Assembly (NCBI GenBank): GCA_019116405.1
Contig: DXBS01000075.1
Coordinates: 1 to 18,115 of the forward strand
Direction of reading: 5' to 3'
Length of the DNA: 18,115 bases
From: Candidatus Gallimonas intestinigallinarum
Lineage (GTDB): Bacteria; Bacillota_A; Clostridia; Christensenellales; Borkfalkiaceae
The notes under the pieces are model-generated. The model ran no database searches. It was given only the letters and a program-made list of their open reading frames with translations, and was not told the origin of the DNA. This document shows, piece after piece, positions 4,503 through 11,432 of this stretch. Position 1 is the first letter of the stretch, and each line of letters begins with the position of its first letter. A program made the position numbers and the translations under genes.

Positions 4503-6602
4503 TTACTCCTCAAAGGAGCGGCTGTGGGACGCCTCGCGCAGGAAGCTCTCCTGTGCGTTGACCGCCTCGCCCTCGGCGGGCACGGGATAGTACGCGCCGT
4601 CTGAATGCAGCTCGCGTGCCTTGACGTTGTCCGCGAGCATCGTGCGTACGATGTCCTCGATCTCGTCGGCGATCTTCTCGTCCAGCACGGGCGTTGCGAT
4701 CTCCACGCGCTTGTCGGTGTTGCGCGTCATCAGATCCGCGCTGGAGATATACATGACCCTGTCCTTCCCGCTGCCGAAGCAATAGACGCGGGAGTGCTCC
4801 AGAAATCTTCCCACGATGCTGACGACGCGGATATTGTCCGTACGGCCCTCGATACCGGGCACGAGGCAGCAGATGCCGCGGATGACCAGCTCGATTTTGA
4901 CGCCCGCTTCGCTCGCCGCGGCAAAGCGGTCGATGATCTCCTTATCGGTGAGGGAGTTCATCTTGGCGAGGATCCTGCCCTCTTTGCCCGCTTTTGCCTT
5001 TTCGATCTCCCGATCGATGCAGGCGATCAGCCCGCTCTTTAAGGTCTCGGGCGCGACCAGAAGGCGCTGATACTTGAAATCGGTATTGCAGATGGCGACG
5101 TTGCGGAAGAACGCGACGGCGTCCTCGCCGATCTTTTTGTCGGACGTGAGAATGTTGAGGTCGGTGTACTGGCGGGAGGTGGACTCGTTATAGTTACCCG
5201 TCCCGAGATGGGTGATATAGCTGATCTCGCCGCCGTCCTGCAGGACGATGGAGATGATCTTGGAGTGGACCTTGTAATTGTCCATGCCGTAGATGATCGT
5301 GCAGCCCGCCTCCTGCAATTTGTTGGCGAAATAGAGGTTGTTTTCCTCGTCAAAGCGGGCGCACAATTCGATGACGACGGTGACCTGCTTGCCGTTCTCG
5401 CTGGCGCGGCACAGAAGCTCCGCGATGCGCGAATGGTGCGCGAGGCGGTAGATGGTGATCATGATGGAGCTGACCCGCTTATCCCGCGCGCACTCCTCCA
5501 GCAGATCGACGACGGGCGACATGCTGTCATAGGGATAGGACAGGAACACATCGCGCGAGGAGATGAGTCCGATGAGCGAACTTGCGTTCGACACGCAGGA
5601 CGGGATCGCCCCCTTGAAGGGCTCGTACTTGAGCTTTACCGCCTTTTCCGCAGGAAGATAGTTCCCGAGCGAGAAGAGGAACTTGTAGTCAAAGTAGCAC
5701 TCGTCCTCGTAGCAGAACTTTTGATCGAGCTTGATGATCTTGAGCACGAAGTCGGTGAGTTTGCTGCTCTTGTTGTCCGCTTCCAGCCGCACGACCCCCA
5801 TCCTTGCGCGCGATTCCACCTTGCGCTTCATGACCTCGGTGAAGTCGCGCTCCAGATCGGTATCCTCGATCGCGGTATCGAAGTCGGCATTGCGGGTGAC
5901 GCGCACCATCAGCTGATCGCTGACCGTATACCCCGTAAAGGCATACTTTGCGCACAGTCGCACGAGCTCTTCCAGGACGATCAGGCGCACCTTTTTTCCC
6001 TCTCCGATGCGGTAGAGTCTTTCGAGCGCTGGATTGATGGAGACGACGCCGATCATGCGGCGTCCCTCCTTTTCCAGCTGGCAGATGACGTAGCCGCGCT
6101 TGTTTTCAAACTGCATCAGGGGATGCTTGGCATCCAGCACCATCAGCGAGAGAAGGGGCAGGACGCGGCGCATGAAGATCTCGCGGCACTCCATCTCCTG
6201 ACGGGGCGTCAGCTCGGAGGCGCGCAGAAGTTTTAATCCGCTTGCGGACAGCTCCTTGCGCAGCGTCTTGAAGCACTCGGCGCGCATGCGGTACTGCCGC
6301 TTGACGACGTCTGCGATCGCGTCCAGCTGCTGCGCCGCGGTGAGCCTGGTCTTGTTCTCCGTCTCGCCGGGCTCGGTAATGTTCTCGTTGACCAGACTCC
6401 CGACGCGTACCATGAAGAATTCGTCCAGGTTGGACGTAAAGATAGACAAAAATTTGCAGCGCTCCAAAAGCGGATTGGTCAGATCCTCCGCCTGGTCCAG
6501 AACGCGCTTGTTAAAGAGCAGCCAGCTGTATTCGCGGTTCATGTAGATCTCGCGCATACACTTCTTGGTCGTCTTCTGCGGGATGGTGATGGGTTTGCTC
6601 AT
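4503..6602 (-). CDS. ppk1: Polyphosphate kinase 1
   Basis: A 699-residue enzyme that reversibly transfers the terminal phosphate of ATP to inorganic polyphosphate. The four PPK1 domains are in order: N-terminal domain (YMNREYSWLLFNKRVLDQA at about 20-38, then FTSNLDEFFMVRVGSL), head domain, and two phospholipase-D-like catalytic domains. His446 in VHSK corresponds to the histidine that becomes phosphorylated in the E. coli enzyme, and His603 in LEHSRVY to the second essential histidine. THLGTGNYNESTSRQYTD is intact. The length is normal. The ATG at 6602 follows an AAGAGGAAA ribosome binding site that overlaps the ppx stop codon, so translation is probably coupled. It is the last gene of the pfk-ppx-ppk operon. 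Confidence 0.96.
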   Translation of the reverse strand: MSKPITIPQKTTKKCMREIYMNREYSWLLFNKRVLDQAEDLTNPLLERCKFLSIFTSNLDEFFMVRVGSLVNENITEPGETENKTRLTAAQQLDAIADVVKRQYRMRAECFKTLRKELSASGLKLLRASELTPRQEMECREIFMRRVLPLLSLMVLDAKHPLMQFENKRGYVICQLEKEGRRMIGVVSINPALERLYRIGEGKKVRLIVLEELVRLCAKYAFTGYTVSDQLMVRVTRNADFDTAIEDTDLERDFTEVMKRKVESRARMGVVRLEADNKSSKLTDFVLKIIKLDQKFCYEDECYFDYKFLFSLGNYLPAEKAVKLKYEPFKGAIPSCVSNASSLIGLISSRDVFLSYPYDSMSPVVDLLEECARDKRVSSIMITIYRLAHHSRIAELLCRASENGKQVTVVIELCARFDEENNLYFANKLQEAGCTIIYGMDNYKVHSKIISIVLQDGGEISYITHLGTGNYNESTSRQYTDLNILTSDKKIGEDAVAFFRNVAICNTDFKYQRLLVAPETLKSGLIACIDREIEKAKAGKEGRILAKMNSLTDKEIIDRFAAASEAGVKIELVIRGICCLVPGIEGRTDNIRVVSIVGRFLEHSRVYCFGSGKDRVMYISSADLMTRNTDKRVEIATPVLDEKIADEIEDIVRTMLADNVKARELHSDGAYYPVPAEGEAVNAQESFLREASHSRSFEE

Positions 6603-6611
6603 GGTTTCCTC

Positions 6612-7901
6612 TTATTCTGCGTTTTTCTTGGGTCTGCCGCGCCGTTTGGGTGCGGACGATTCTTCACTCTTTGCCGCTTGCGCAGGCTCCGCCTTTTTGA
6701 CTGCCGGCTTTTCTGCCGCGGGCTTCTTTGCCGCAGGTTTTTTGGCTGCGGGCTTCTTTGCAGCCGGCTTGGGCTGCGCCGCTTGCTCCGGAGTTTTCTT
6801 AGGTCTGCCGCGACGCCTGGATGCGGGCGCCGAAGATTTTTCGGGCGCGGGACTTTGCGGCGCGTCGGCGGGCTCCGACGCGGGAGGTTCGGGCGCTGCG
6901 GGCGCATCGTCGGGCTTGGGCTCTGCAACGAGCATCACGTCCTCCGGAGCTGCCGCCTCCCGCTCGCTTGAAGCGGGCGGAGTGAGCAGGGCGTAATCCC
7001 CCTCCTCCCTGCCGTCGAGCACGAGGCGGAGATACCCTTCCTTGACGCCGCTCTCGCTGACGACGATGGTCTCCACGCCGAAGCGCTTGAAGAGCACCTT
7101 GAGCGCCACGGCTGCCGCGCCGATGACATACACCTTCTCGGGCGCATTCTTGAGCACGAGGCTGGAGCGATCCGCCCCCTCTAAAAGGCGCTTGACCAGC
7201 TTTTTGTACTTCTTGTATTCGATGATCCTGGCGCCCGTGCGATCTGCCTTGGCAAAATCGGCGTAGATATCGTAGATCGCCATCGCCGAAGCGCCCACGA
7301 GCACCGCGGTCGCAAACGTGCCCTCCTCGGGAAGGGACGCCGCATCAAACTTCTTCTTTAAGTACTTGCGGATGGACTTGACCTCGTCCTCCGTCGGGTA
7401 GATATTGCCGACGAACTTGCGGTTGAGGTCAACGAGCCCGAATTCGAAGCCGAACATCTCCGCCTTCTCCGACTTGGAGAGGTCACAGATCTCGATGGAC
7501 TTGCCGCCCAGGTCGATGAGGACGGCACGGTCATACGAACGGTAGGAGAGGTTTGCGATGTAGTCGCAGTACGCCTCCGTCGGCTCGTCGATGAAGTTGA
7601 TCGTAAGCCCCGTCTTTTCGTGCACGAAGGCTGCGATCTGTTCGCTGTTCGCGACGTGCCGGAGCGCCGCGGTGGAGATGACGTAGCAGCGCTGCGCGCC
7701 CTCGGCGCAGGCGACCGCCTTCATGTGATCGAGCAGCGCGGCGAGCTTCTCCATGCCGCGTGCAGAGAGCTTGTCGCCCTCGAGATAGTGCGTCAGGCTG
7801 AGCGCCGCGCGCTCCTTAAATACGACCTCATTGGTGCCGCCGTTCGCCGCGACGACCATAGAAATGCTGCTGGAACTGACGTCAATGACAGAATATTTCA
7901 T
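6612..7901 (-). CDS. ppx: Ppx/GppA-family exopolyphosphatase with an AT-hook, H1-like tail
   Basis: A 429-residue protein. Residues 1 to about 310 form the ASKHA-fold Ppx/GppA core: VIDVSSSS (phosphate 1 loop), STAALR, EPTEAY with the likely catalytic glutamate, LIDLGGKSIEI (phosphate 2 loop, GGKS instead of the usual GGGS) and VIGAAAVAL. This family removes terminal phosphates from polyphosphate or converts pppGpp to ppGpp; its place beside ppk1 favours polyphosphate. Residues about 312-360 are an acidic, proline-rich linker. The last 69 residues are unusual: an AT-hook motif RRRGRPKK (362-369), three AKKPA repeats plus AEKPA (381-400), and a second AT-hook KRRGRPKK (419-426). The tail is lysine/alanine/proline-rich like bacterial histone-H1-like proteins. 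The start ATG has GGGAGGAATT upstream and lies 27 bp after the pfk stop. Confidence 0.88.
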   Translation of the reverse strand: MKYSVIDVSSSSISMVVAANGGTNEVVFKERAALSLTHYLEGDKLSARGMEKLAALLDHMKAVACAEGAQRCYVISTAALRHVANSEQIAAFVHEKTGLTINFIDEPTEAYCDYIANLSYRSYDRAVLIDLGGKSIEICDLSKSEKAEMFGFEFGLVDLNRKFVGNIYPTEDEVKSIRKYLKKKFDAASLPEEGTFATAVLVGASAMAIYDIYADFAKADRTGARIIEYKKYKKLVKRLLEGADRSSLVLKNAPEKVYVIGAAAVALKVLFKRFGVETIVVSESGVKEGYLRLVLDGREEGDYALLTPPASSEREAAAPEDVMLVAEPKPDDAPAAPEPPASEPADAPQSPAPEKSSAPASRRRGRPKKTPEQAAQPKPAAKKPAAKKPAAKKPAAEKPAVKKAEPAQAAKSEESSAPKRRGRPKKNAE

Positions 7902-7928
7902 AATTCCTCCCGTAACCTTTCCTCTATT

Positions 7929-9002
7929 TTACGCCCTGTCGCCGAAAGAAATGCCGATACCGCGCGCAAGAGCGACTTCCTCGCCCTGCGGATCGACAAA
8001 CTTGTACTTCCCGGCGATGTCCGGGAGGGCATTGAAAGTGATCTTGTTGCCGATGACCGCCGCCGTCACGCCGAACCTTCCCTCGGCGGCGAGCTTTGCT
8101 GCATACGCGCCGAGGCGGGTGCACAGCAGCCGGTCATACGCGCACGGCGTTCCGCCGCGCTGCAGATACCCCAGGACGGAGTAGCGCGTCTCCTGCCCCG
8201 TGCGCGCGCCGATGACCTCGGCGAGGTGACGGGTGACGGTCGCCTCCCCCTGTTCGGGGCGCACGAACACGCGCTCCTCCTTCTTAAAGCGCGCCTCGCT
8301 GTCGAGCACCGCGCCCTCCGCAACGGCGATCATCGTGTACGTCTCGCCCGCGGCGATGCGCGCACCCACAAAGTCGCACACGGCGTCCAGATTGAAGGGG
8401 ATCTCGGGAATGAGGATCATGTGCGCGCCCGCAGCGATGCCCGAGTACAGTGTCAGCCAACCCGCCTTGTTGCCCATGACCTCCACGAGCATGATGCGCG
8501 AGTGGCTCCTGGTCGTCGTCTCGATGCGGTCAAATGCGTCGGTGACGACCTCGACCGCCGTCTGAAAGCCGAACGTGACGTCCGTGCCGAAGATATCGTT
8601 GTCGATGGTCTTGGGAACGCCGATGACGTTACAACCCTCCATAGACAGAAGCGCCGCCGTCTTGTGCGTGCCCGCGCCGCCCAGCGTGAACAGGCAGTCC
8701 AGCCCCATCTTTTTATAGTTTGTGAGCATCTTGGAAAGGCGGGTGCCGCCCTCTTCGGGGACGGTCATGCGCTTGAAGGGCGTGCGGCGGGTGCGAAGGA
8801 CCGTGCCCCCCTCCGTCAGAAGCCCTTCAAAGTCCTCCCGCTTCATGGGATAGCTCTCGCCGCGGATGAGTCCCGCATACCCCTCGGGAATCCCCACGAT
8901 CTCTGCGTTTTTGACGTTGCTTAAAAGATACAACCCGATCGAACGGATGACTGCATTGAGTCCCGCGCAGTCCCCTCCGCTCGTCAAAATGCCAAATTTC
9001 AT
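7929..9002 (-). CDS. pfkA: 6-phosphofructokinase of the mixed ATP/PPi type
   Basis: A 357-residue glycolytic enzyme that phosphorylates fructose 6-phosphate to fructose 1,6-bisphosphate. The chosen start is the ATG at 9002 (MKFGILTSGGDCAGLNA), with GGAGG upstream; an earlier in-frame ATG lies upstream of the promoter -10 box. The phosphoryl-donor loop reads GGAGT (108-112), where ATP-type PFKs have GGDGS and many mixed-type PFKs have GGNGT. The catalytic loop is PKTIDND (130-136) with Lys131, a residue associated with PPi-dependent or mixed enzymes rather than the Gly of classical ATP-PFK; Asp134 is the expected base. MGNKAGWLTLYSG and PEIPFNLD also match the mixed (group III) subfamily. The donor, ATP or PPi, is therefore uncertain. 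It is the first gene of an operon with ppx and ppk1. Confidence 0.92.
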   Translation of the reverse strand: MKFGILTSGGDCAGLNAVIRSIGLYLLSNVKNAEIVGIPEGYAGLIRGESYPMKREDFEGLLTEGGTVLRTRRTPFKRMTVPEEGGTRLSKMLTNYKKMGLDCLFTLGGAGTHKTAALLSMEGCNVIGVPKTIDNDIFGTDVTFGFQTAVEVVTDAFDRIETTTRSHSRIMLVEVMGNKAGWLTLYSGIAAGAHMILIPEIPFNLDAVCDFVGARIAAGETYTMIAVAEGAVLDSEARFKKEERVFVRPEQGEATVTRHLAEVIGARTGQETRYSVLGYLQRGGTPCAYDRLLCTRLGAYAAKLAAEGRFGVTAAVIGNKITFNALPDIAGKYKFVDPQGEEVALARGIGISFGDRA

Positions 9003-9021
9003 ACCATTTCCTCCGTAAAAT

Positions 9022-9050
9022 ATTGTACAACCTTCCGCCCGCCTTGTCAA
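9022..9050 (-). promoter_or_regulatory. Promoter of the pfk-ppx-ppk operon
   Basis: The minus strand reads TTGACA (9050-9045), 17-bp spacer, TACAAT (9027-9022). The transcript should start near 9015 and carry GGAGG before the pfk ATG. No other promoter was seen in the 27-bp and 9-bp gaps further down, so all three genes are probably one transcript. Confidence 0.85.
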
Positions 9051-9089
9051 GGCGTCCTGTGAAGTTATGCCGCCCGAAATTGTAATAAA

Positions 9090-9122
9090 ATTGTAAAAAA
9101 AAAGGAGACCGTGTGGGTCTCC
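9090..9122 (-). terminator. Terminator of metK
   Basis: On the minus strand GGAGACC and GGTCTCC form a hairpin followed by nine T. This is a strong intrinsic terminator immediately after metK, separating it from the pfk promoter. Confidence 0.92.
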
Positions 9123-9130
9123 TGTGCATT

Positions 9131-10297
9131 TCAGTCTTTCAGGTATGTTTTGAGCGCCTCTGCTCTGTCCGTGCGCTCCCAGGAAAAGCCGCTTCTGCCG
9201 AAGTGCCCGTATGCCGCCGTCGCGCGGAAGCCCGGCTTGCGCAGTCCCAGCGTCTCGATGATCGCCGCGGGGCGCAGATCGAACTCCTTTTGCACGATAT
9301 CCGCGATGACATCGTCCGCAAGCTTGCCCGTGCCGTATGTCTCGACAAATACGGAGACGGGGTGCGCGACGCCGATCGCGTAGGCGAGCTGAAGCTCCAT
9401 CTCGTCCGCGATGCCCGCCGCCACAATGTTCTTGCAGATATAGCGCGCAAGATACGCGGCGCTGCGGTCCACCTTGGTCGCATCCTTGCCCGAGAACGCG
9501 CCGCCGCCGTGCGGGCAGCGCCCGCCGTAGGTGTCGACGACGATCTTCCTGCCCGTCAGCCCCGAGTCCCCCTCCGGACCGCCGATGACGAACTTGCCCG
9601 TCGGGTTGATGAGGATCTTGGTCTTTTCGTCGAGCAGCTGCGCGGGAATGACCGCCCCGATGACGTACTTCTTCATGTCGGCGGCGATCTGCGCCTGCGG
9701 GGCCTCCTCGGCGTGCTGGGTGGAGACGACCACCGTATCCACGCGCACGGGCGTTCTTCCCTCGTACTCGACGGTGACCTGCGTCTTGCCGTCGGGACGC
9801 AGGTAGGACAGTGTCCCGTCCTTGCGCACCTCGGTGAGGCGGGCGGCAAGCTTGTGCGCGAGCATGATGGGAAGGGGCATGAGCTCCTCCGTCTCGCGGC
9901 AGGCATAGCCGAACATCATGCCCTGGTCGCCCGCGCCGATCGCATCATAGCCTTCCCCGCCCGCCTTCATCTCGGCGGAGGCGTCCACGCCCAGCGCGAT
10001 ATCGGGCGACTGCCCGTGGATGAGGGTGATGATGCGGCACTTGTCATAGGCGAAATCGCCCGCATCGTAGCCGATCTCGCGGATGACGCGGCGCGCCACC
10101 TGCTCATAGTCGACGTGAGCGCGGCTGGTGACCTCGCCCGTTAAAAACAGCGTATTGTACGCCGCGCAGCACTCCACCGCCGCGCGGGACATGGGATCCT
10201 CTTGGAGAAGCTCGTCAAGAATCGCATCCGCAATGTTATCGCAAACCTTATCGGGGTGACCTTCGGTCACGCTCTCACTCGTAAAAAATCTTTTCAT
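9131..10297 (-). CDS. metK: S-adenosylmethionine synthetase
   Basis: A 388-residue cytoplasmic enzyme making S-adenosylmethionine from methionine and ATP. The canonical N-terminus [17 protein letters not shown] fixes the start at 10297; an in-frame ATG at 10378 would add 27 unrelated residues. Other signatures are [12 protein letters not shown] (ATP-binding loop), [24 protein letters not shown] and the phosphate loop [19 protein letters not shown]. The length is normal. No SAM riboswitch can be present from the visible promoter, because the -10 box lies 9 nt before the ATG and leaves a leader of about 3 nt. The gene diverges from a radical SAM enzyme gene that would use its product. Confidence 0.97.
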   Translation of the reverse strand: MKRFFTSESVTEGHPDKVCDNIADAILDELLQEDPMSRAAVECCAAYNTLFLTGEVTSRAHVDYEQVARRVIREIGYDAGDFAYDKCRIITLIHGQSPDIALGVDASAEMKAGGEGYDAIGAGDQGMMFGYACRETEELMPLPIMLAHKLAARLTEVRKDGTLSYLRPDGKTQVTVEYEGRTPVRVDTVVVSTQHAEEAPQAQIAADMKKYVIGAVIPAQLLDEKTKILINPTGKFVIGGPEGDSGLTGRKIVVDTYGGRCPHGGGAFSGKDATKVDRSAAYLARYICKNIVAAGIADEMELQLAYAIGVAHPVSVFVETYGTGKLADDVIADIVQKEFDLRPAAIIETLGLRKPGFRATAAYGHFGRSGFSWERTDRAEALKTYLKD

Positions 10298-10306
10298 ATC
10301 CCGCAC

Positions 10307-10335
10307 ATTATAATACGCGCGCGCGAAATTGTCAA
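10307..10335 (-). promoter_or_regulatory. Promoter of metK, nearly leaderless
   Basis: The minus strand reads TTGACA (10335-10330), 17-bp spacer, TATAAT (10312-10307), both elements perfect. The predicted start is 2-3 nt before the conserved metK ATG at 10297. Confidence 0.88.
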
Positions 10336-10357
10336 TAAAAAGCGACGGGAAACCTGG

Positions 10358-10386
10358 TTGCTTTTTGCGCGCGGACATGATATACT
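10358..10386 (+). promoter_or_regulatory. Promoter of the PflX-like gene, leaderless
   Basis: TTGCTT (10358-10363), 17-bp spacer, TATACT (10381-10386). Six nucleotides then separate the -10 box from the ATG at 10393, so the A of the start codon is the predicted first transcribed base. The -35 box lies 22 bp from the divergent metK -35 box. Confidence 0.75.
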
Positions 10387-10392
10387 CTTGCT

Positions 10393-11244
10393 ATGCAATG
10401 TCAACTCTGTCCCGTCGGCTGCGGCGCGGACCGCCCCGCACGGGCGGGCGCCTGCGGCGTGAAGGCGCTCACCGTCGCCAAATACTATCTTCACCCCTAT
10501 GAGGAGCCGCCCATCTCCCACAAAAACGGAAGCGGGACGGTGTTCTTCGGCGGGTGTTCCTTAAAATGCGTCTTTTGTCAAAATTACGAGGTCTCGCGCG
10601 CAGAACGAGGCAAGGCGGTGAGCCCCAAAGAGCTTGCGGACATCTTTGTGAAGCTCGAGGAGATGGGCGCAGACAATATCAACCTCGTCACGCCCGACCA
10701 TGTCTCCGATCTCGTCGCCGAGGCGCTCAGCTATCGCAAGCCCGCGATCCCTGTCGTGTACAACTCAAGCGGGTACTGCCGCGTGGAGGCGTTGGAGCAG
10801 ATCGCGCCCTATATCGATATCTGGCTGCCCGACTGCAAATTTGTCTCGCCCGATCTTGCCGCGCGCTACACGGGGCGGCGCGACTACTTCGACTACGCCG
10901 CCCGCGCCATTGCCTATATGGCAAAAAAGCCGCTCGTTTGGCGGGAGGACGGAAAACTCCTCTCAGGCATCATCGTGCGGCACCTCATTCTGCCCGCGTG
11001 CACCTCGGACAGTCTGCGCGTTCTGGACTTTCTGCATGAGGCCCTGCCTGAGGACGTCCCTCTCTCGCTCATGCGCCAGTACACGCCCATGGGCGACATT
11101 GCCCGCTTCCCGGAGCTGCAGCGCACGATCACGGCGCGCGAATACCGCCGCGTGCGCGACTACGCCGAGCAACTCGGCTTTCCCCTCTTTACGCAGGAAA
11201 AGGCGAGCGCGGACAGGACATTCATCCCCGACTGGGATTTCTGA
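10393..11244 (+). CDS. PflX-like radical SAM protein (COG1313 type)
   Basis: A 283-residue radical SAM enzyme of the uncharacterised PflX-like group. The cysteine-rich N-terminus (C3, C6, C10 and C21, in CQLCPVGCG and GACG) probably holds an extra metal site. It is followed by GSGTVFFGGCSLKCVFCQN, in which C55-x3-C59-x2-C62 binds the SAM-cleaving [4Fe-4S] cluster. NLVTPDHV, the PVVYNSSGYCRVEAL strand-helix and PDCKF (about 135-160) match the core barrel of the family. The relatives activate glycyl radical enzymes or act with AMMECR1-type partners, but the substrate of this group is not known. Translation starts at the ATG at 10393 with no ribosome binding site; the mRNA is predicted to begin at that ATG. 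The gene diverges from metK, which makes its cofactor. Confidence 0.85.
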   Translation: MQCQLCPVGCGADRPARAGACGVKALTVAKYYLHPYEEPPISHKNGSGTVFFGGCSLKCVFCQNYEVSRAERGKAVSPKELADIFVKLEEMGADNINLVTPDHVSDLVAEALSYRKPAIPVVYNSSGYCRVEALEQIAPYIDIWLPDCKFVSPDLAARYTGRRDYFDYAARAIAYMAKKPLVWREDGKLLSGIIVRHLILPACTSDSLRVLDFLHEALPEDVPLSLMRQYTPMGDIARFPELQRTITAREYRRVRDYAEQLGFPLFTQEKASADRTFIPDWDF

Positions 11245-11279
11245 ACGCCCCCAAAACCAAAGGGCGCCCGCGCGCACGG

Positions 11280-11402
11280 CTATTCCCCGGAGATCTCCTG
11301 CAGGAGCCGGACCAGTTTTTCCGTGAGTTTTCCGCACTTGGCGGGCGGCGCGCTCTTTAGCCGTTCGCGCAGCCGCTCCGCCCTCTCGATCTTATTTTTC
11401 AC
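11280..11402 (-). CDS. Possible 40-residue charged helical protein
   Basis: This 41-codon frame would start at GTG (11402) and encode a lysine/arginine/glutamate-rich, helix-forming peptide (KNKIERAERLRERL at the start, LTEKLVRLLQEISGE at the end). Its codons have the high G/C third positions of the neighbouring genes, which argues for past or present coding. It lies between the PflX-like gene and the ABC-F gene on the opposite strand. No ribosome binding site is visible, and a promoter is not clear. No family is recognised. It may be a real small gene, a remnant, or chance. Confidence 0.3.
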   Translation of the reverse strand: MKNKIERAERLRERLKSAPPAKCGKLTEKLVRLLQEISGE

Positions 11403-11404
11403 AC

Positions 11405-11418
11405 TACAAGCGTTTGCA
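11405..11418. promoter_or_regulatory. LacI/CcpA-like operator candidate upstream of the ABC-F gene
   Basis: The minus strand reads TGCAAACGCTTGTA, a quasi-palindrome with a central CG resembling LacI-family or catabolite-responsive elements, but it departs from the CcpA consensus at several positions. It lies 15 bp upstream of the ABC-F start codon. No regulator of this class is in the window. Confidence 0.25.
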
Positions 11419-11432
11419 AACAGGATAAAAGT

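Noticed and set aside
5208..6236. 342-residue plus-strand reading frame opposite ppk1
   Set aside because: Shadow of a high-GC gene; ppk1 has all catalytic residues and a ribosome binding site.
6693..6760. CRISPR-like short tandem repeats
   Set aside because: The 15-bp repeats encode the AKKPA units of the ppx tail in frame; there are no spacers.
7620..8924. 434-residue plus-strand reading frame opposite ppx and pfk
   Set aside because: Crosses two real genes in antisense, with typical shadow composition and no start signals.
9113..10144. 343-residue plus-strand reading frame opposite metK
   Set aside because: Antisense shadow of metK, which is fully conserved.
10298..10306. SAM riboswitch for metK
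   Set aside because: There is no room for a leader between the promoter and the start codon.
11405..11418. True catabolite-responsive element (CcpA site)
   Set aside because: Several consensus positions are missing; kept only as a weak operator candidate.
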